Assembly (NCBI GenBank): GCA_024180945.1
Contig: JAKSGN010000035.1
Coordinates: 744,001 to 808,000 of the forward strand
From: Macrophomina tecta
Lineage: Eukaryota > Ascomycota > Dothideomycetes > Botryosphaeriales > Botryosphaeriaceae
Direction: 5' to 3'
Length of the DNA: 64,000 bases
The stretch's first letter is position 1; every line of letters starts with the position of its first letter. A program made the position numbers and the translations under genes. Shown here one piece after another: positions 46,001 to 57,293 of this stretch. Below the pieces are notes generated by a model. That model saw only the letters and a program-made list of their open reading frames with translations, did not search any database and was not told where the DNA came from.

Positions 46001-49000
46001 GCCTTCTCCATCACAGACGGAGAAAAGATCGTCGGCCCGGATTTCGAGAGGCTCAAGAAGGCTCTGACGCCGGCTAGTCGTGTTGCTGCAACTCAGCCCC
46101 TCCTAGCTGCCCAGCAAGACGTCCAGCACGCCATTGATGAGGCTAAGGCCGTGAAGCAAGAAAGAGATATCCGCATCAAGGCCGCTTCAGCAGCCGCAAT
46201 CGTTGCCTTCCGCGAAATTCCAAAGAAACCGGCTTTGACAATCAAGGGCATGATGGACAGCGTTAAGAATGAGGAGAACCAGGAACTCCAGAAGCGCTCG
46301 GCTGCTGCTGTTGCAATCTTAGTGGAGCATGTCGCTGCCAGCGGCAAGCGTGTTGTTGTCGAGAAAGTTGTTGGCAACCTCGTGAAGTTCTGTTGCATGG
46401 AGACCGCCGAGACACCAGAGTTCCATGTCAACGCCGATGTTGAGATCGGTATTCTATCTCTGAAGAAGGAAGAAGATATCAGGGATCACCCAGACGCAGC
46501 CAAGTTTGAGCGGGAAGCGAAGGCGGCTCGCATCACAAGACGGGGTGCGAAAGAGGCCTTGGAGCAGATGGTGAGCAACTTCGGCGGCCAGCTTTTTGAA
46601 AAGATACCGATTCTTCGTACTCTCATTGAGGAGCCCATCAAGCAGGTCTTCACTGGCGATGAGCTACCAAGCGACATCCGGGACCCCGACAATGTTCTCG
46701 GCCAAGAGGTCGTGGATGGTCTCTCAACGTTGCGGGCCCTCGTGAGCAAGTTCCATCCTGATCTTCACGCTTTCGTCCTCGATCTCCTGCCGCTCATTGC
46801 AAAGGCATTGCAATCCAAGCTTTCGGTCTTGCGGTACGCTGCTGCGAAATGTTTTGCTACAATCTGCAGCGTCATGACTGTACAAGGCATTACCATGCTT
46901 GTGGAGAAAGTCATGCCAGCCATCAGCAACCCAGTTGATGTTCACTGCCGCCAGGGCGCTATTGAGTGCATCTATCATCTCATTCACGTTATGGAGGATG
47001 GAATCCTTCCATACGTCATCTTTCTCATTGTCCCTGTCTTGGGCCGTATGAGTGATTCGGACAACGATGTTCGCCTGATTGCTACTACAACATTTGCAAC
47101 CCTCGTCAAGTTAGTCCCTCTTGAAGCTGGCATCCCAGACCCTCCAGGTTTGTCTGAAGAGCTTCTCAAGGGGAGAGATCGTGAGCGGAAGTTCATTGCT
47201 CAGATGCTCGATGCGAAAAAAGTTGAGCCTTTCGAAATTCCTGTTGCAATCAAAGCGGAGCTTCGTTCATACCAACAAGATGGCGTCAACTGGCTCGCGT
47301 TCCTTAACCGCTACCATCTTCATGGAATTCTCTGCGACGATATGGGTCTTGGGAAAACCTTGCAGACAATCTGCATTGTCGCCAGTGACCACCATAACCG
47401 TGCTGAGGAATACAAGAAGACTGGATCGCCAGACGTTCGCCGCCTACCCTCTTTGATCGTGTGCCCGCCAACCCTTTCCGGTCACTGGCAACAAGAAATC
47501 CGCACATATGCTCCTTTCTTGAGCCCCGTTGCCTATGTCGGGCCTCCGGCAGAGCGTGCTAAGGTTCGTGCTCAGCTCGCCGATGCAGACATCGTTATCA
47601 CATCGTACGATATTTGCCGAAACGACATCGAAGTCATGGCACCTCTAAATTGGAATTACTGTGTTCTCGATGAAGGTCATCTTATCAAGAACAGCAAGAC
47701 GAAAACCACATACGCCGTCAAGCGCCTCGTCTCCAATCACCGTCTCATCCTTACTGGTACTCCTATCCAGAACAACGTTCTCGAGCTTTGGTCCCTGTTC
47801 GACTTCCTTATGCCCGGTTTCCTGGGCTCCGAAAAGGTCTTCCAAGATCGATTTGCTAAGCCTATTGCTGCATCCCGCTTCTCCAAATCCTCATCCAAGG
47901 AGCAAGAGGCGGGCGCTCTGGCAATTGAGGCTTTGCACAAGCAAGTCCTACCGTTCTTGCTTCGCCGTCTGAAGGAAGAAGTCTTGGATGACTTGCCACC
48001 CAAGATCCTGCAGAATTATTATTGCGATTTGTCCGACCTGCAGCGCAGGCTCTTCGAGGATTTCACGAAGAAGGAGGGCAAGACGCTTGCGGAGAAGGCT
48101 ACGAGCAATGACAAGGAGAGCAAGCAGCACATTTTCCAAGCTCTGCAGTACATGCGCAAGCTCTGTAACTCGCCAGCTCTTGTCATGAAGCCAGAGCACA
48201 AGCAATACCAGGACATTCAACATTACCTTTCAAAGTCTGGTAGTAGCCTCTCGGACCCTGCTCATGCGCCTAAGCTCAATGCTCTTCGAGACCTGCTACT
48301 TGACTGCGGTATCGGTACCACACCGTCAGAAGGCGCTGGGCATGGTGATGTTCCTAACGCTGCAGAGGCTGTCTCTCCTCATCGTGCCCTTATCTTCTGT
48401 CAGATGAAGGAGATGTTGGATATGGTGCAAGACACTGTCCTCAAGAAGATGCTACCTTCAGTACAATACATGCGTCTGGACGGAGGGGTCGAGGCAAGCC
48501 GCCGCCAGGAAATTGTCAACAAGTTCAACTCGGATCCCAGCTATGATGTTCTGCTGCTTACCACGAGCGTCGGCGGCCTTGGCCTCAATCTTACTGGTGC
48601 CGACACGGTTATTTTCGTGGAGCACGACTGGAATCCGCAGAAGGATATGCAAGCCATGGACCGCGCTCACCGTATTGGTCAGAAAAAGGTCGTCAACGTC
48701 TACCGCATTGTCACGCGCGGTACGCTCGAAGAGAAGATTCTCAGTCTCCAGCGCTTCAAGATCGATGTCGCCAGTACTGTCGTTAATCAACAGAATGCCG
48801 GCTTAGGTACCATGGAGACAGATCAAATCCTTGACCTGTTCAACTTATCGACGGATAGCGCCGATCTATCTAATCCAAACGCGAACAATGACACCATCAA
48901 CGAAGAAGATGCCGTGGACGCCACTGGTGAAGTAAGGGAGAAGGGCAAGAAAGGCTTCTTGGACGAATTGGGCGAGCTCTGGGATGAGCGTCAGTACCAG

Positions 49001-49045
49001 GAAGAATTCGATCTTGACAATTTCCTGGCTACGATGAAGGGATGA
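43079..49045 (+). CDS. MOT1: Mot1 / BTAF1, TBP-removing SNF2 ATPase, 3 exons
   Basis: Exons 43079-43089 (11 nt), 43214-43231 (18 nt) and 43312-49045 (introns 124 and 80 nt) give 1920 aa; yeast Mot1 is 1867. The two tiny exons restore the conserved start MASRLDRLVTLLETGSTQ. Residues up to about 1290 are HEAT repeats that clasp TBP, with a charged insert at about 130-260 carrying RQLNALKRKNKMHLKGQANK. The ATPase follows: DDMGLGKTLQT with Lys1358, DEGH 1463-1466, LTGTPIQNN, then the helicase C lobe with SVGGLGLNLTGADTVIF (about 1762) and DRAHRIGQ (about 1796). The C-terminal FDLDNFLATMKG is also family-like. Mot1 uses ATP to strip TBP from DNA, redistributing it among promoters in the nucleus. 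A start at the first ATG of the long exon (43643) would lose the first HEAT repeats. Confidence 0.97.
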
Positions 49046-50832
49046 GCATTGATACTTCCATTCGCACAAATCAATGCAGGGATACGGACTGTTTTCTTTA
49101 ACTCTTCTATGGATTTTGTATGAATAGCGGGATGTGACATAGGAAAAGGGAGGCTTCTGTGATGAATAGGATTGCGGTTAGAGTTTTCCTTTTTGCTGGT
49201 TCGCAATCCTCAACTCCACCTCGGTATTTTTATGTTCATTCTTACCTCCTCCTGGCTGCTGGAAATCTTCGGCCTTGTATTTCTTTAGCTGCTAAAACAA
49301 GAGGGTGGTACTGTGATGATATTAATGGGCTTTTGCTTCTTGTTTCTTTTTGTTTTTGCTTTTTTGCTTATTTCGGGCATAGCGTTGATGACGGAGGGGG
49401 AAAGCAGATCTCGGTGGGTTTCTTCCTTTGTGTCGCACTCTAGGAAAAGGAGTATTTGCAATTATGTCGGTAGTCGGCAATAAGCGAGGCATGGCGAAGA
49501 GTTGTTACGGTAGAGGACAGTGAGGGAGAGAGCGAGGGAAGGCATCGTCGATTCGCGAGTTTTGCTTTTAATTTTTCCCTCTTTCACGACTTTTTGTTGT
49601 GCATGCGCGACGCATCATGGGCGGTTGGGGGAAAATGGGGGGCAAGGGTAAATATGGGTTCTCTTTGTGAGGGTATGGAAAACGAGCAAATGGGTAATGA
49701 CACGCATCCTGTGCAGGTATATGGCTCTTCTTTTCGCGAAGTCCAGTTCCTCAAAAGGGGGGGGGGGGGGGGTTTCGAGCTGGATGGTGTATAAAAAACG
49801 ATGATTCGTGTTTTTGGTGCACATGCCGCTGGTCTGGAGGCAGGTTATTGTCGTGAGGTGATGATGGAGTGTGTATCCTAGCTCGGCTGCGGAAGCGCTT
49901 TATTCCTGCCGCGTGAAGAGATATTGATTCTTTAAATCCAGTCCTCACCGGTGTCTCTCGCGCATGTTCTAGGTATTGAACGTAACACGGAAGTAAAATG
50001 CGGATGGGTGGGGGCTGTATACCCGCTTATGCCGGGCTGTGGACGTGTCCGCTCAAGAGGTTTCGCTGCAGTGCTGATATGGTCCGGTTTATGCGGCTAT
50101 CCTGGCGGAAAAGAGGAGACGGGGCATAGGACGACGCAAAAAGAAATCGCACCGGGTTAAGACAGGACTTGGGAAGTTGAGGCAGTCATCCGGATGCAAA
50201 GGATGTTAAAATAGAGGGGGCATATTGCACCCGAGCAACTGCTTCAACTACTTACGAGGTCTCGACGTCCACTTTCGAGCACAATGCAAATCGTCGAAGC
50301 ACGAGCCGGGCGGGCTGGCATTGTTTCTTTTTGCAATCAATGGCCGGATGGGGTATGCAGGTTCCCGGCAACCGCTTTGCATTCCTCAATCTGCGAACGC
50401 GCAACGTGCAAACATTGTCCATTGCAAATGCCCATCGAGATCTGCATAGAAGCACTGCATACTGGAAAGTAGGAGACAAATTCCGAAAGGTACATACCCT
50501 AAGAAGCAAGGCGGGGTGCACGGAAATTCAGACGGAATAGAAAATCCCCAAAGCGGTATAAGGAAATCACATGAACACGCATGAAGGCAAAATACAACTT
50601 TGCGAAGGTCTCGTACATTGCCTGTTCTGTCCACTTTTTTTGATTACACCATGCAGCCCATTCCATGAAGAGAAGATGAGCTCCGATGTCCATCATGATT
50701 GAAATATTGGAAAAGCCTTATGATGATGCCAGCCGCATCTCAAGCCTAGCGCGGCAGTAGTAAATCCAGTTTCAGTCTGGTCCCGCTCCTCGTGAGTCCG
50801 CGGATATGCCGATTGTTCAGCAGTCGGCTGGT
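49046..50832. other. Convergent intergenic region, MOT1 / STM1-like gene
   Basis: Both neighbours end here, so it holds their 3' UTRs. T-rich stretches lie at 49320-49380, a G run of 16 at 49757-49772 and a copy of the dispersed motif at 50177-50200. No gene seen. Confidence 0.6.
50177..50200 (+). repeat. Dispersed motif copy (best match)
   Basis: TTGAG then GCAGTCATCCGGATGCAAA. This is the reference copy for the dispersed intergenic motif. Confidence 0.55.
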
Positions 50833-52187
50833 TTATGCGCCCAAGCTGGGGAAAGCGTTGGTGTCGTTGAGGTTGACGCGGGCACCAGCACCACCACGAG
50901 GGGCACCGCCACGCTCACCACCGCGGCCACCACGGCCACCACGGCCGCGACCCTCGCCGCCACGGAAGCTTCCCTCGCGAGGAGCACCACGGCCACGGGC
51001 ACCGCCACGACCGCCCCGGAAACCACCACGCTCATCGCCACGGCCGTAGATGTCGCCGAGCTCAAGAGCAGCCTTCTCCTTCTTGGCCCTTTCACGGGCC
51101 TTCTTGCCACCCTCGCCCACAAAGTAGGCCTCCTCGTCGTTGGTGCGCTCAATGGGCTTGCCCTCAGGGAACTTCTTGCTGGCACCCTCATTGGGCTTAC
51201 GGACCTCGACGCCGGCATTGAGAGCAGCCTTCTTCTCCAAGATCTCAGCAAGGTAGTCGTCGTAGCTCTTGACCTTCTCCTCCTCAGGGGCCTCAGCAAC
51301 CTCGCCGTCACCCTCGACAGCGGCGGCGTCCTCCTCCTGCTTGGCAATGGCCTCACCGGCCTGCTCGTCAGCGAGCTCCTTGTTGCCATCCTCACCGCCC
51401 CAGCCTTGCTGGACTTGCTTGGGGTGGTCGCTGCAAACAGTCAGACCTGAGTTCTGCGCATATAATTGGGTAGATGGTGCCTTACGAAACGCCAGTGCGG
51501 CTGTGACGGTCATCACGGCGGGGACCCTTGCCGCGACCACCACGCTGCTCGCCTAGTCCAAGTTAGATGAGAGACAGCAAGCGTCATGTGCGCAAATTAC
51601 CTCTCAGGCGGTTGGAGTGACGGTCCTGGCGGAGGCCATCGTCGACCGGCTTGCCGCGGTTGTTGGAGCTGCCGGCGTTGCGGTCGCGGAAAGCTGCGGG
51701 GTACGCGTCAGCCGAATTCATGCCAACTGAGACCCATTGCAGTATGCGCTCTGCACCCAGCGCAAATGCTGTCGTTGTGGGTGTGTGGTGGATTCTTACC
51801 TCCCTCATTGCCAGAGAACTGCTGGCGGCCACCACGCGGGGCGGCCGGGCGCTGAGCGTCCTTGACCGGGGCCTCGGTGGCACCATTGCGCTTGCCGGTG
51901 CGGGCGAGAGGCTTGTCAATGGCCTTGGTGGGCGGCTCAGGTTGCCTCCTTTCAGGGTCAAGCTCCGGGTCGTTGCCTGGGAAAAGTTATGAGATGAAAA
52001 GCGCGGACGCGTTTGCGGGGTTGTAGGTGAGAGTTACCCAGGAGCTCGTAGAGGTTCTGCAGACGGGCTTAAATCAGCAAAACGGAGCATTGGATGGGTC
52101 AAAGGCAGCGGGACAAAAAAAAAAACTGCAAGAGGCAGGCGGGGCAGCGATGGAAGAACTGACCTTGGATGCGATGCTGCCTGACAT
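50833..52187 (-). CDS. STM1: Stm1-like ribosome-binding protein (HABP4/SERBP1 family), 6 exons
   Basis: Minus-strand exons 52187-52164, 52056-52038, 51976-51800, 51693-51601, 51552-51486 and 51430-50833 join in frame to 325 aa. The N-terminus MSGSIASKNLYELLGNDPEL matches the Stm1 start. The HABP4/PAI-RBP1 signature crosses the fifth splice: DDRHSRTGVS|DHPKQVQQGWGG. An acidic and helical middle (EEEKVKSYDDYLAEILEKKA) and a C-terminal RGG box (many GRGG and FRGG repeats, about 265-310) follow. Stm1 and SERBP1 insert into the mRNA channel of idle 80S ribosomes and preserve them during starvation; the RGG tail binds RNA and is usually methylated. Exon 2 is a 19-nt microexon. The name is by family; Oga1-like paralogues share the domain. 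Confidence 0.9.
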
Positions 52188-52894
52188 GGCGACGAAGAAA
52201 GCGCCTTTCGCGCTTGTCCTTCTAGGAACGCACTCTGGTCGGGAGCAGGAAAATCGAGCGAGAGTCGGATCCCGGAACTTGAGGATCTGGACTCTCTGGG
52301 TGATGTCGCGATCGCGAGGACGTTGGTGGACGGTCGAGGACGATGGGGTGGTGTCGTCGACCGGGACGTGGTTGGACGTTGACGAAATTATCTCATTGTG
52401 GTCGGGCCAAGCCTAAGCGAGCGGAACAAGACGCCAGAACCTGACGCCAGCGACGACCAAGCCCGCTCGCAAACATCACTTCACCACGCAATTTCATCAT
52501 CAGAAGCAGGTTATTTGATGGCTTTGCTGCGTGTGTGCCGACACCAATGTATTGGTCGCACGGCCGCCAGCTCCAGCGTGAGCATTGGCGGTCTGTCTTT
52601 GGAAATAGCTACGTATGTTCGTCGGGGCGAGCCGGCGCATCAGGAACGATGATGCATCAAGGCTGCTGCGCCGTGTACAATTGCTCGTCTGACTGACTGT
52701 CCCGACCGTTCTGACTGTACAATTGCCCTCGGCCCGTCTCGGGGCGTCTTTCTGTGCCCAGACATTTTCCTTTTTACTTTCCCGGACCCTGTCCTGCAAA
52801 CGCCCGCTGCATTACAAAATGGTACTTTTTTATATGCAAAACATTACTCGTCAATTCGTGCATCCGAAGTGAAGAGCGCCCGTCCCCTATACAT
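52188..52894. other. Intergenic, STM1-like promoter / bZIP 3' end
   Basis: The left part is upstream of the STM1-like gene, the right part downstream of the bZIP gene, both on the minus strand. No ORF of note. Confidence 0.6.
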
Positions 52895-54399
52895 TCATCC
52901 CGTCTGATACGAGAACTGCGTTGGGAAGTGCATGCTGGCCGACAGCCCAAATGGGTCGGCGTCGAGTATCGGATCATATGGGTCGAAGCCGTGATTCATA
53001 TTGCCCGACATGGCATAGCCACTCTGCGCGCCATCTGCCGGCTGCAGAGCCGCAGGTGACGTATACTGGTCCTGGCCCTGGAATTGCTGCGGTGCCATCT
53101 GCCCGGATCCTTGGGGTGGTAGCTGCGGTGTTCCTTGCGGCTGCATGTTTGGTTGGAACTGCGGCGGGTACGTGGTGGAGGCGGAGTGTTCGCTGGCGTC
53201 TCGGTCGTCGATCATGTCGGCTTGCGCATCGTATTCCTGTTCTGTACACACCGAGTCAATCTAGGACGAACAGAGCTCTATGCCTAAGCAGAGGTAATAG
53301 TGGACGGGACAACTTGCCGAGCTGATCCATGTGGCTTTGGAACGGTGACGGGTAGAAGGCAGATGGTCCGTTGCCGCTCCCCGCCAGGGCGTTCCCTCCT
53401 GCGCTATTGACCGACGACGCGCTGGGCAGACCGCTGCCTGACGCGAACTGCGTGTTAAGGGATGTGCGCTGGGGCGGAAGCGGGTTATACTGCGGCCTAG
53501 CTGGCTGTGGGCGTAACTGCTGCTGCTGCTGTTGCTGTTGCTGCGTTTGAGACACTGGGCCCATATTAGGCGAAATGGTAGGAATGAAGTTTGGCGACTT
53601 GGTAGCAGTAGTCGAGGGCGAAGACATATGAGAAGCTGGAGTGGGCTGTGAATGAGGTGAATGGTTCTGCACTGAGCCTTCAGGCTGGGCGAGCGGCGAG
53701 CCCTGCACGCCTTCAACCTTCTGGGGAAAGCCCGCGAAGGAGCGGCGCGCCTGCTGGGCGCGATTCATAATGGCCCTCTGCATCGGCGGCTGCACCGCGG
53801 ATCCTGGGGGCGGCACACGGGAAGGACCCAGGTGTGGACTACCCGTCTTTGCACGGAGCTCGGCTTGGACATCAATGCCTGCGGGGTATCAGACGCGGTG
53901 TTGAGCAGACAGCACCCAGGTGGGCGTACCTTTCTCCAGCAGGATCCGCTCCAGCAATGAGTTCTTATACCTCAGCATCAGACACTCATCAGCGGCACTG
54001 CGGTGGTTCTGCTGCAGGGTCTGCAGCGTCTCCTCATGGTGCTTGATAGTACTCTCCAATTGCTTGATGTACTCGGTACGACGCTCGCGGAAGGCCGCCT
54101 GGGCCTGGCGATTCCGCTGCTTGCGCTCCTCCGACGTGGCATAGATCTTGCGACGCTTAGTTAGCACCGGTGGGCGAGACATTGCGCGGGGTGCGTAGTG
54201 TATGCAGCGTGTGGTGGAGGCTCACAGGTTTACGGCCACCCTTGCGCTTCTGCTGCTGCTGGGGCTGCTCCTGGGCGCTATATGACTCCGCCTCAGGCTC
54301 GGGAGTGGTCGCAATCGAGCTGGCCGAACCATCCCTCGACGGCTCCTCCGACTTGCCAACTGCGGCAGGCGTATCTTTGGCGGTGTTGTTATCGCCCAT
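52895..54399 (-). CDS. Yap-type bZIP transcription factor, 4 exons with a GC-AG intron
   Basis: Minus-strand exons 54399-54226, 54146-53930, 53878-53318 and 53241-52895 join in frame to 432 aa. The first splice gives KRKGGRKP|IYATSEERKQ and leads into the basic region NRQAQAAFRERR (residues 70-81), whose N-x2-A-Q-x2-F-R pattern is that of Yap/Pap1-type bZIPs. The leucine zipper follows (YIKQLESTIKHHEETLQTLQ ... LMLRYKNSLLERILLEKGID). The rest is Pro/Gln/Ser-rich with a poly-Gln run coded by CAG repeats near 53520. The third intron begins GCAAGT and ends ACAG, a GC-AG intron; no GT site nearby keeps the frame. No cysteine-rich redox domain like that of Yap1 is visible, so a stress sensor role is not supported. 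Target genes are unknown. Confidence 0.88.
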
Positions 54400-57293
54400 C
54401 TGCGCCGTGGGCCAGTGAGGCGGCGGGACAGACGCGACAGTCGGGGGGGCACGCGCGCGTATGGGCCGGTTCGGGCGATCCGGGGCGCTTGACGTGAGTC
54501 TGTTTGTCGGGGCGTTTGATAATGTTGATAATCGAAAGATAACCTCGCGTTCACGGTGGATGGGCGGGCAAAGTTGGCGTGAGGTAAGACGTTGGGTAAT
54601 GGAAACAGAGCGGACCAGAGAGGAGCAGGCCGGGCGAATTTCAAAGTCTCTGGAGGCCAAGATGCGACGTCGGAGCCAGCCCGCAGACTTTTTCACAAGA
54701 GCGCCGCCGCCCGCCTTCTTGCGTCGGTCCGCGCGCTGCCCCCCGAGCGCGCCGCCGACCTCAAAGCCCGCCGTGTGCGCTGCGTCGTGTCGCCTGCCAG
54801 ACCAGACCACCCACGCCCTTCGCTGTGGCCTGCCCCCAACCAGCGACCCGCCCGCCGCCCAATCAGCGCCGCCCTGCCCTGCGCCCGCGCCGCCTGCTGG
54901 CCCCTGTCCGCCGCCGCTCTCCTGCGCCGCGCCCATTCGCCCGCTGCCTCGCTGTCGTCGTCGCCCTCTGCCAGCGCTCAGCGCACACAGACACGCCTGC
55001 CTCGCCAGGCAAGAGCGCAGCAGCCTGCACCCGCGCCCCTCGAGCCTGCCCAGGTGCAGCCTGTCTGCGATGCTTGCCACTCAGCGCCCGCCCACGACGC
55101 CTGGCGCCTGCGCCCGCCGGGAAGTTTTTGCTGCTCGCGGCCAAGCGTGCGCCCGCCCCGACCTCCGACAAGCCGTTTCTCCTCGGAGCTCGCCAGGCCT
55201 GCTGCGTGGAGCAGGGCCATGCGGCTGATCGCCGCCGAGGCGCTGCCGGCCTGCCTCGCTCGACTTCTTCGACCCGTCCGGCATGCTTGTGCGGTCATGG
55301 TTCACTCCTCCTCCTCTTCCTCCTCTCAGCGTCCCTGCCGCTTCCGAACGCCTGCGAGCGCGCGTTTTCTCGTCCAGGACTGGCCCGGCTGCTGCACCGC
55401 GTGCTCCCTGCGGCGGGTGACCTCTGGAGATGGCTCGGGCTCTGCAGGCGGGGCTGCGTTGGCCGCCAGTGACGCCAGTGAACGCCTGTTGGCCATCCCT
55501 GACACGGCCTTGGACTGCTGCTGCGCACGTTTTGCATCAGCCTGCCAGTGGCTCGAGTTCGCATCCATGGTCACCTGCTCTCGGCTCCACCCCGCCCAGC
55601 CCGAGAACCTCTAGCAACTTCGGTCTGTTGTGACGGAGCGGGCTAGCCTGGCGTGATGTACGTACCTGTGCGCCTTTCCGATTGCGGCGCGCGTGCCTCA
55701 ACACCCTCGCGCTCACGATGCCCGCCGCATCAATATTCCCCCTGATGCCAGAAGCGCAGAGACGGTCGAATTGGCAGGCGTGGCGCTCGGCATTGGGTGC
55801 GCATGATGGATGGAATAGCGCTACGACAAACGGACATTTGGGATGCCCCGTGGAACCTGGTCTCCGATGACACGAGATAGGATCGGGGACGGATACGACT
55901 CCCAGAGATCTACCGGTGTTCAGGCTCCTCCCTTGCGGTCGAATGCTCAACGACACTTCGCTGTGCTACCTGCGTTCTCCATCCCATTTTGCATTGTGGT
56001 CCACTGTGCGCGGGATCACGTCGAAGCGCACTCTGACTGATCCCGCTATCATGCGTGTCTGCTGATTTCCATGTAGGGTTTAACATGACATACCAGGATT
56101 GTGACTCGCCCTCTCTATCCATGGCTCATTTCCACGCATCTGTTTCTGGATTCTCTGGACGCTAACGCTACTCGAGAGAATATGTGCGGCGCCTGTGCTT
56201 CAGCGTGAGGCCGTATCCTTATCAGCCAATCAAAACTGCACCGGAACCAAGAAACGAACATGAGCAGGCAATGCTTCACGATATGCTTATTTCGACCGAT
56301 CAGCGCGCCCAGACAGTTTGCGGAGATTTCAAGGATGCGCATCACTTGGAGATAGGCCATTCCGCGTCTACTTGGACCCTGGCGGGACGGCATTGAGACT
56401 TACGCCTCAGCATTGATTGCCACCTCATCGACGGTAATCATGACGTAGAAATGCGCACAAAGCAGAACGAGTCTGGCGATCTTGACATTTACGTCTGTAT
56501 GATGTGATTTGGTGCTTGACTGCGTTAGGTTCCCCGATCAAAACTCACCATCCGAATCAGCAGATTATGTGGAAGAGAGGAGTTGAGTTGCCAGTAGCAT
56601 TTCAATGATCCGCAGGTTCTACCTCTTGAGAGGCAATGGCACTGGACTACAAAACTTTGTGTTTGACTGAGCCATAAGATCACATTTCCATGCTGAGGCC
56701 GGACACATTCGGCAAGTAGAGACTGATGTCTGACAGAAATTCAAGGTTGGATCGCTTTGGCTACCATCAGTTCTGATCTGGTGATGCGGTAAAATACAAC
56801 GAATGCGCACAGCAGGAGCCTGCTCTCAGCTTTGGTAATTTTTTACATGCACCTAAAATAGCCAAGTTGTGCTCGGCGGGCTTGTTGTTCCATCGCGGAA
56901 AGTGCTCTCTCCCCTCCGGCTGGCGAGGTTTGGTGTCGTGGCTGCCACTCCGGCGAAAACACGCATGGCAAGAACGATTGCACTCAGATCTCCCACTCAA
57001 TCGGTCTGGCAAGCCTTGCGATCTGACATCCCACTACACAACATTCACCTCACCTGTTGGCACGAGTTTGCGAACCAGAAATATGAAGCATACCACTTAA
57101 GCGCATCCCGAATTTCTCAATGCACCCAGTACTCCCAACGCAGCCCCTGTATCTTTCTCACCGCTTCTAACGTCGACTCAGTTGAGATCGCATCCTCTCG
57201 TTCCGGGCGTCGATTTTGGCACATCTTGCCCAGACCCACACAGGTTACATGGTATAGCACTCGGCGCAGCTGGGTTCCAGGAACAGCGTTCTG
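54400..57293. other. Divergent promoter region, bZIP gene / arrestin gene
   Basis: The left 1.2 kb is very C/G-rich with long overlapping ORFs in all frames (54461-55614), fitting the bZIP promoter and leader rather than a gene. The right 1.5 kb has ordinary composition with only short ORFs. No gene is supported. Confidence 0.5.

Noticed and set aside
54157..55614. ORFs of 307-340 codons upstream of the bZIP gene
   Set aside because: Only the 3' part of the minus ORF (54226-54399) is a real exon; the rest is GC-rich leader with open frames in every register.
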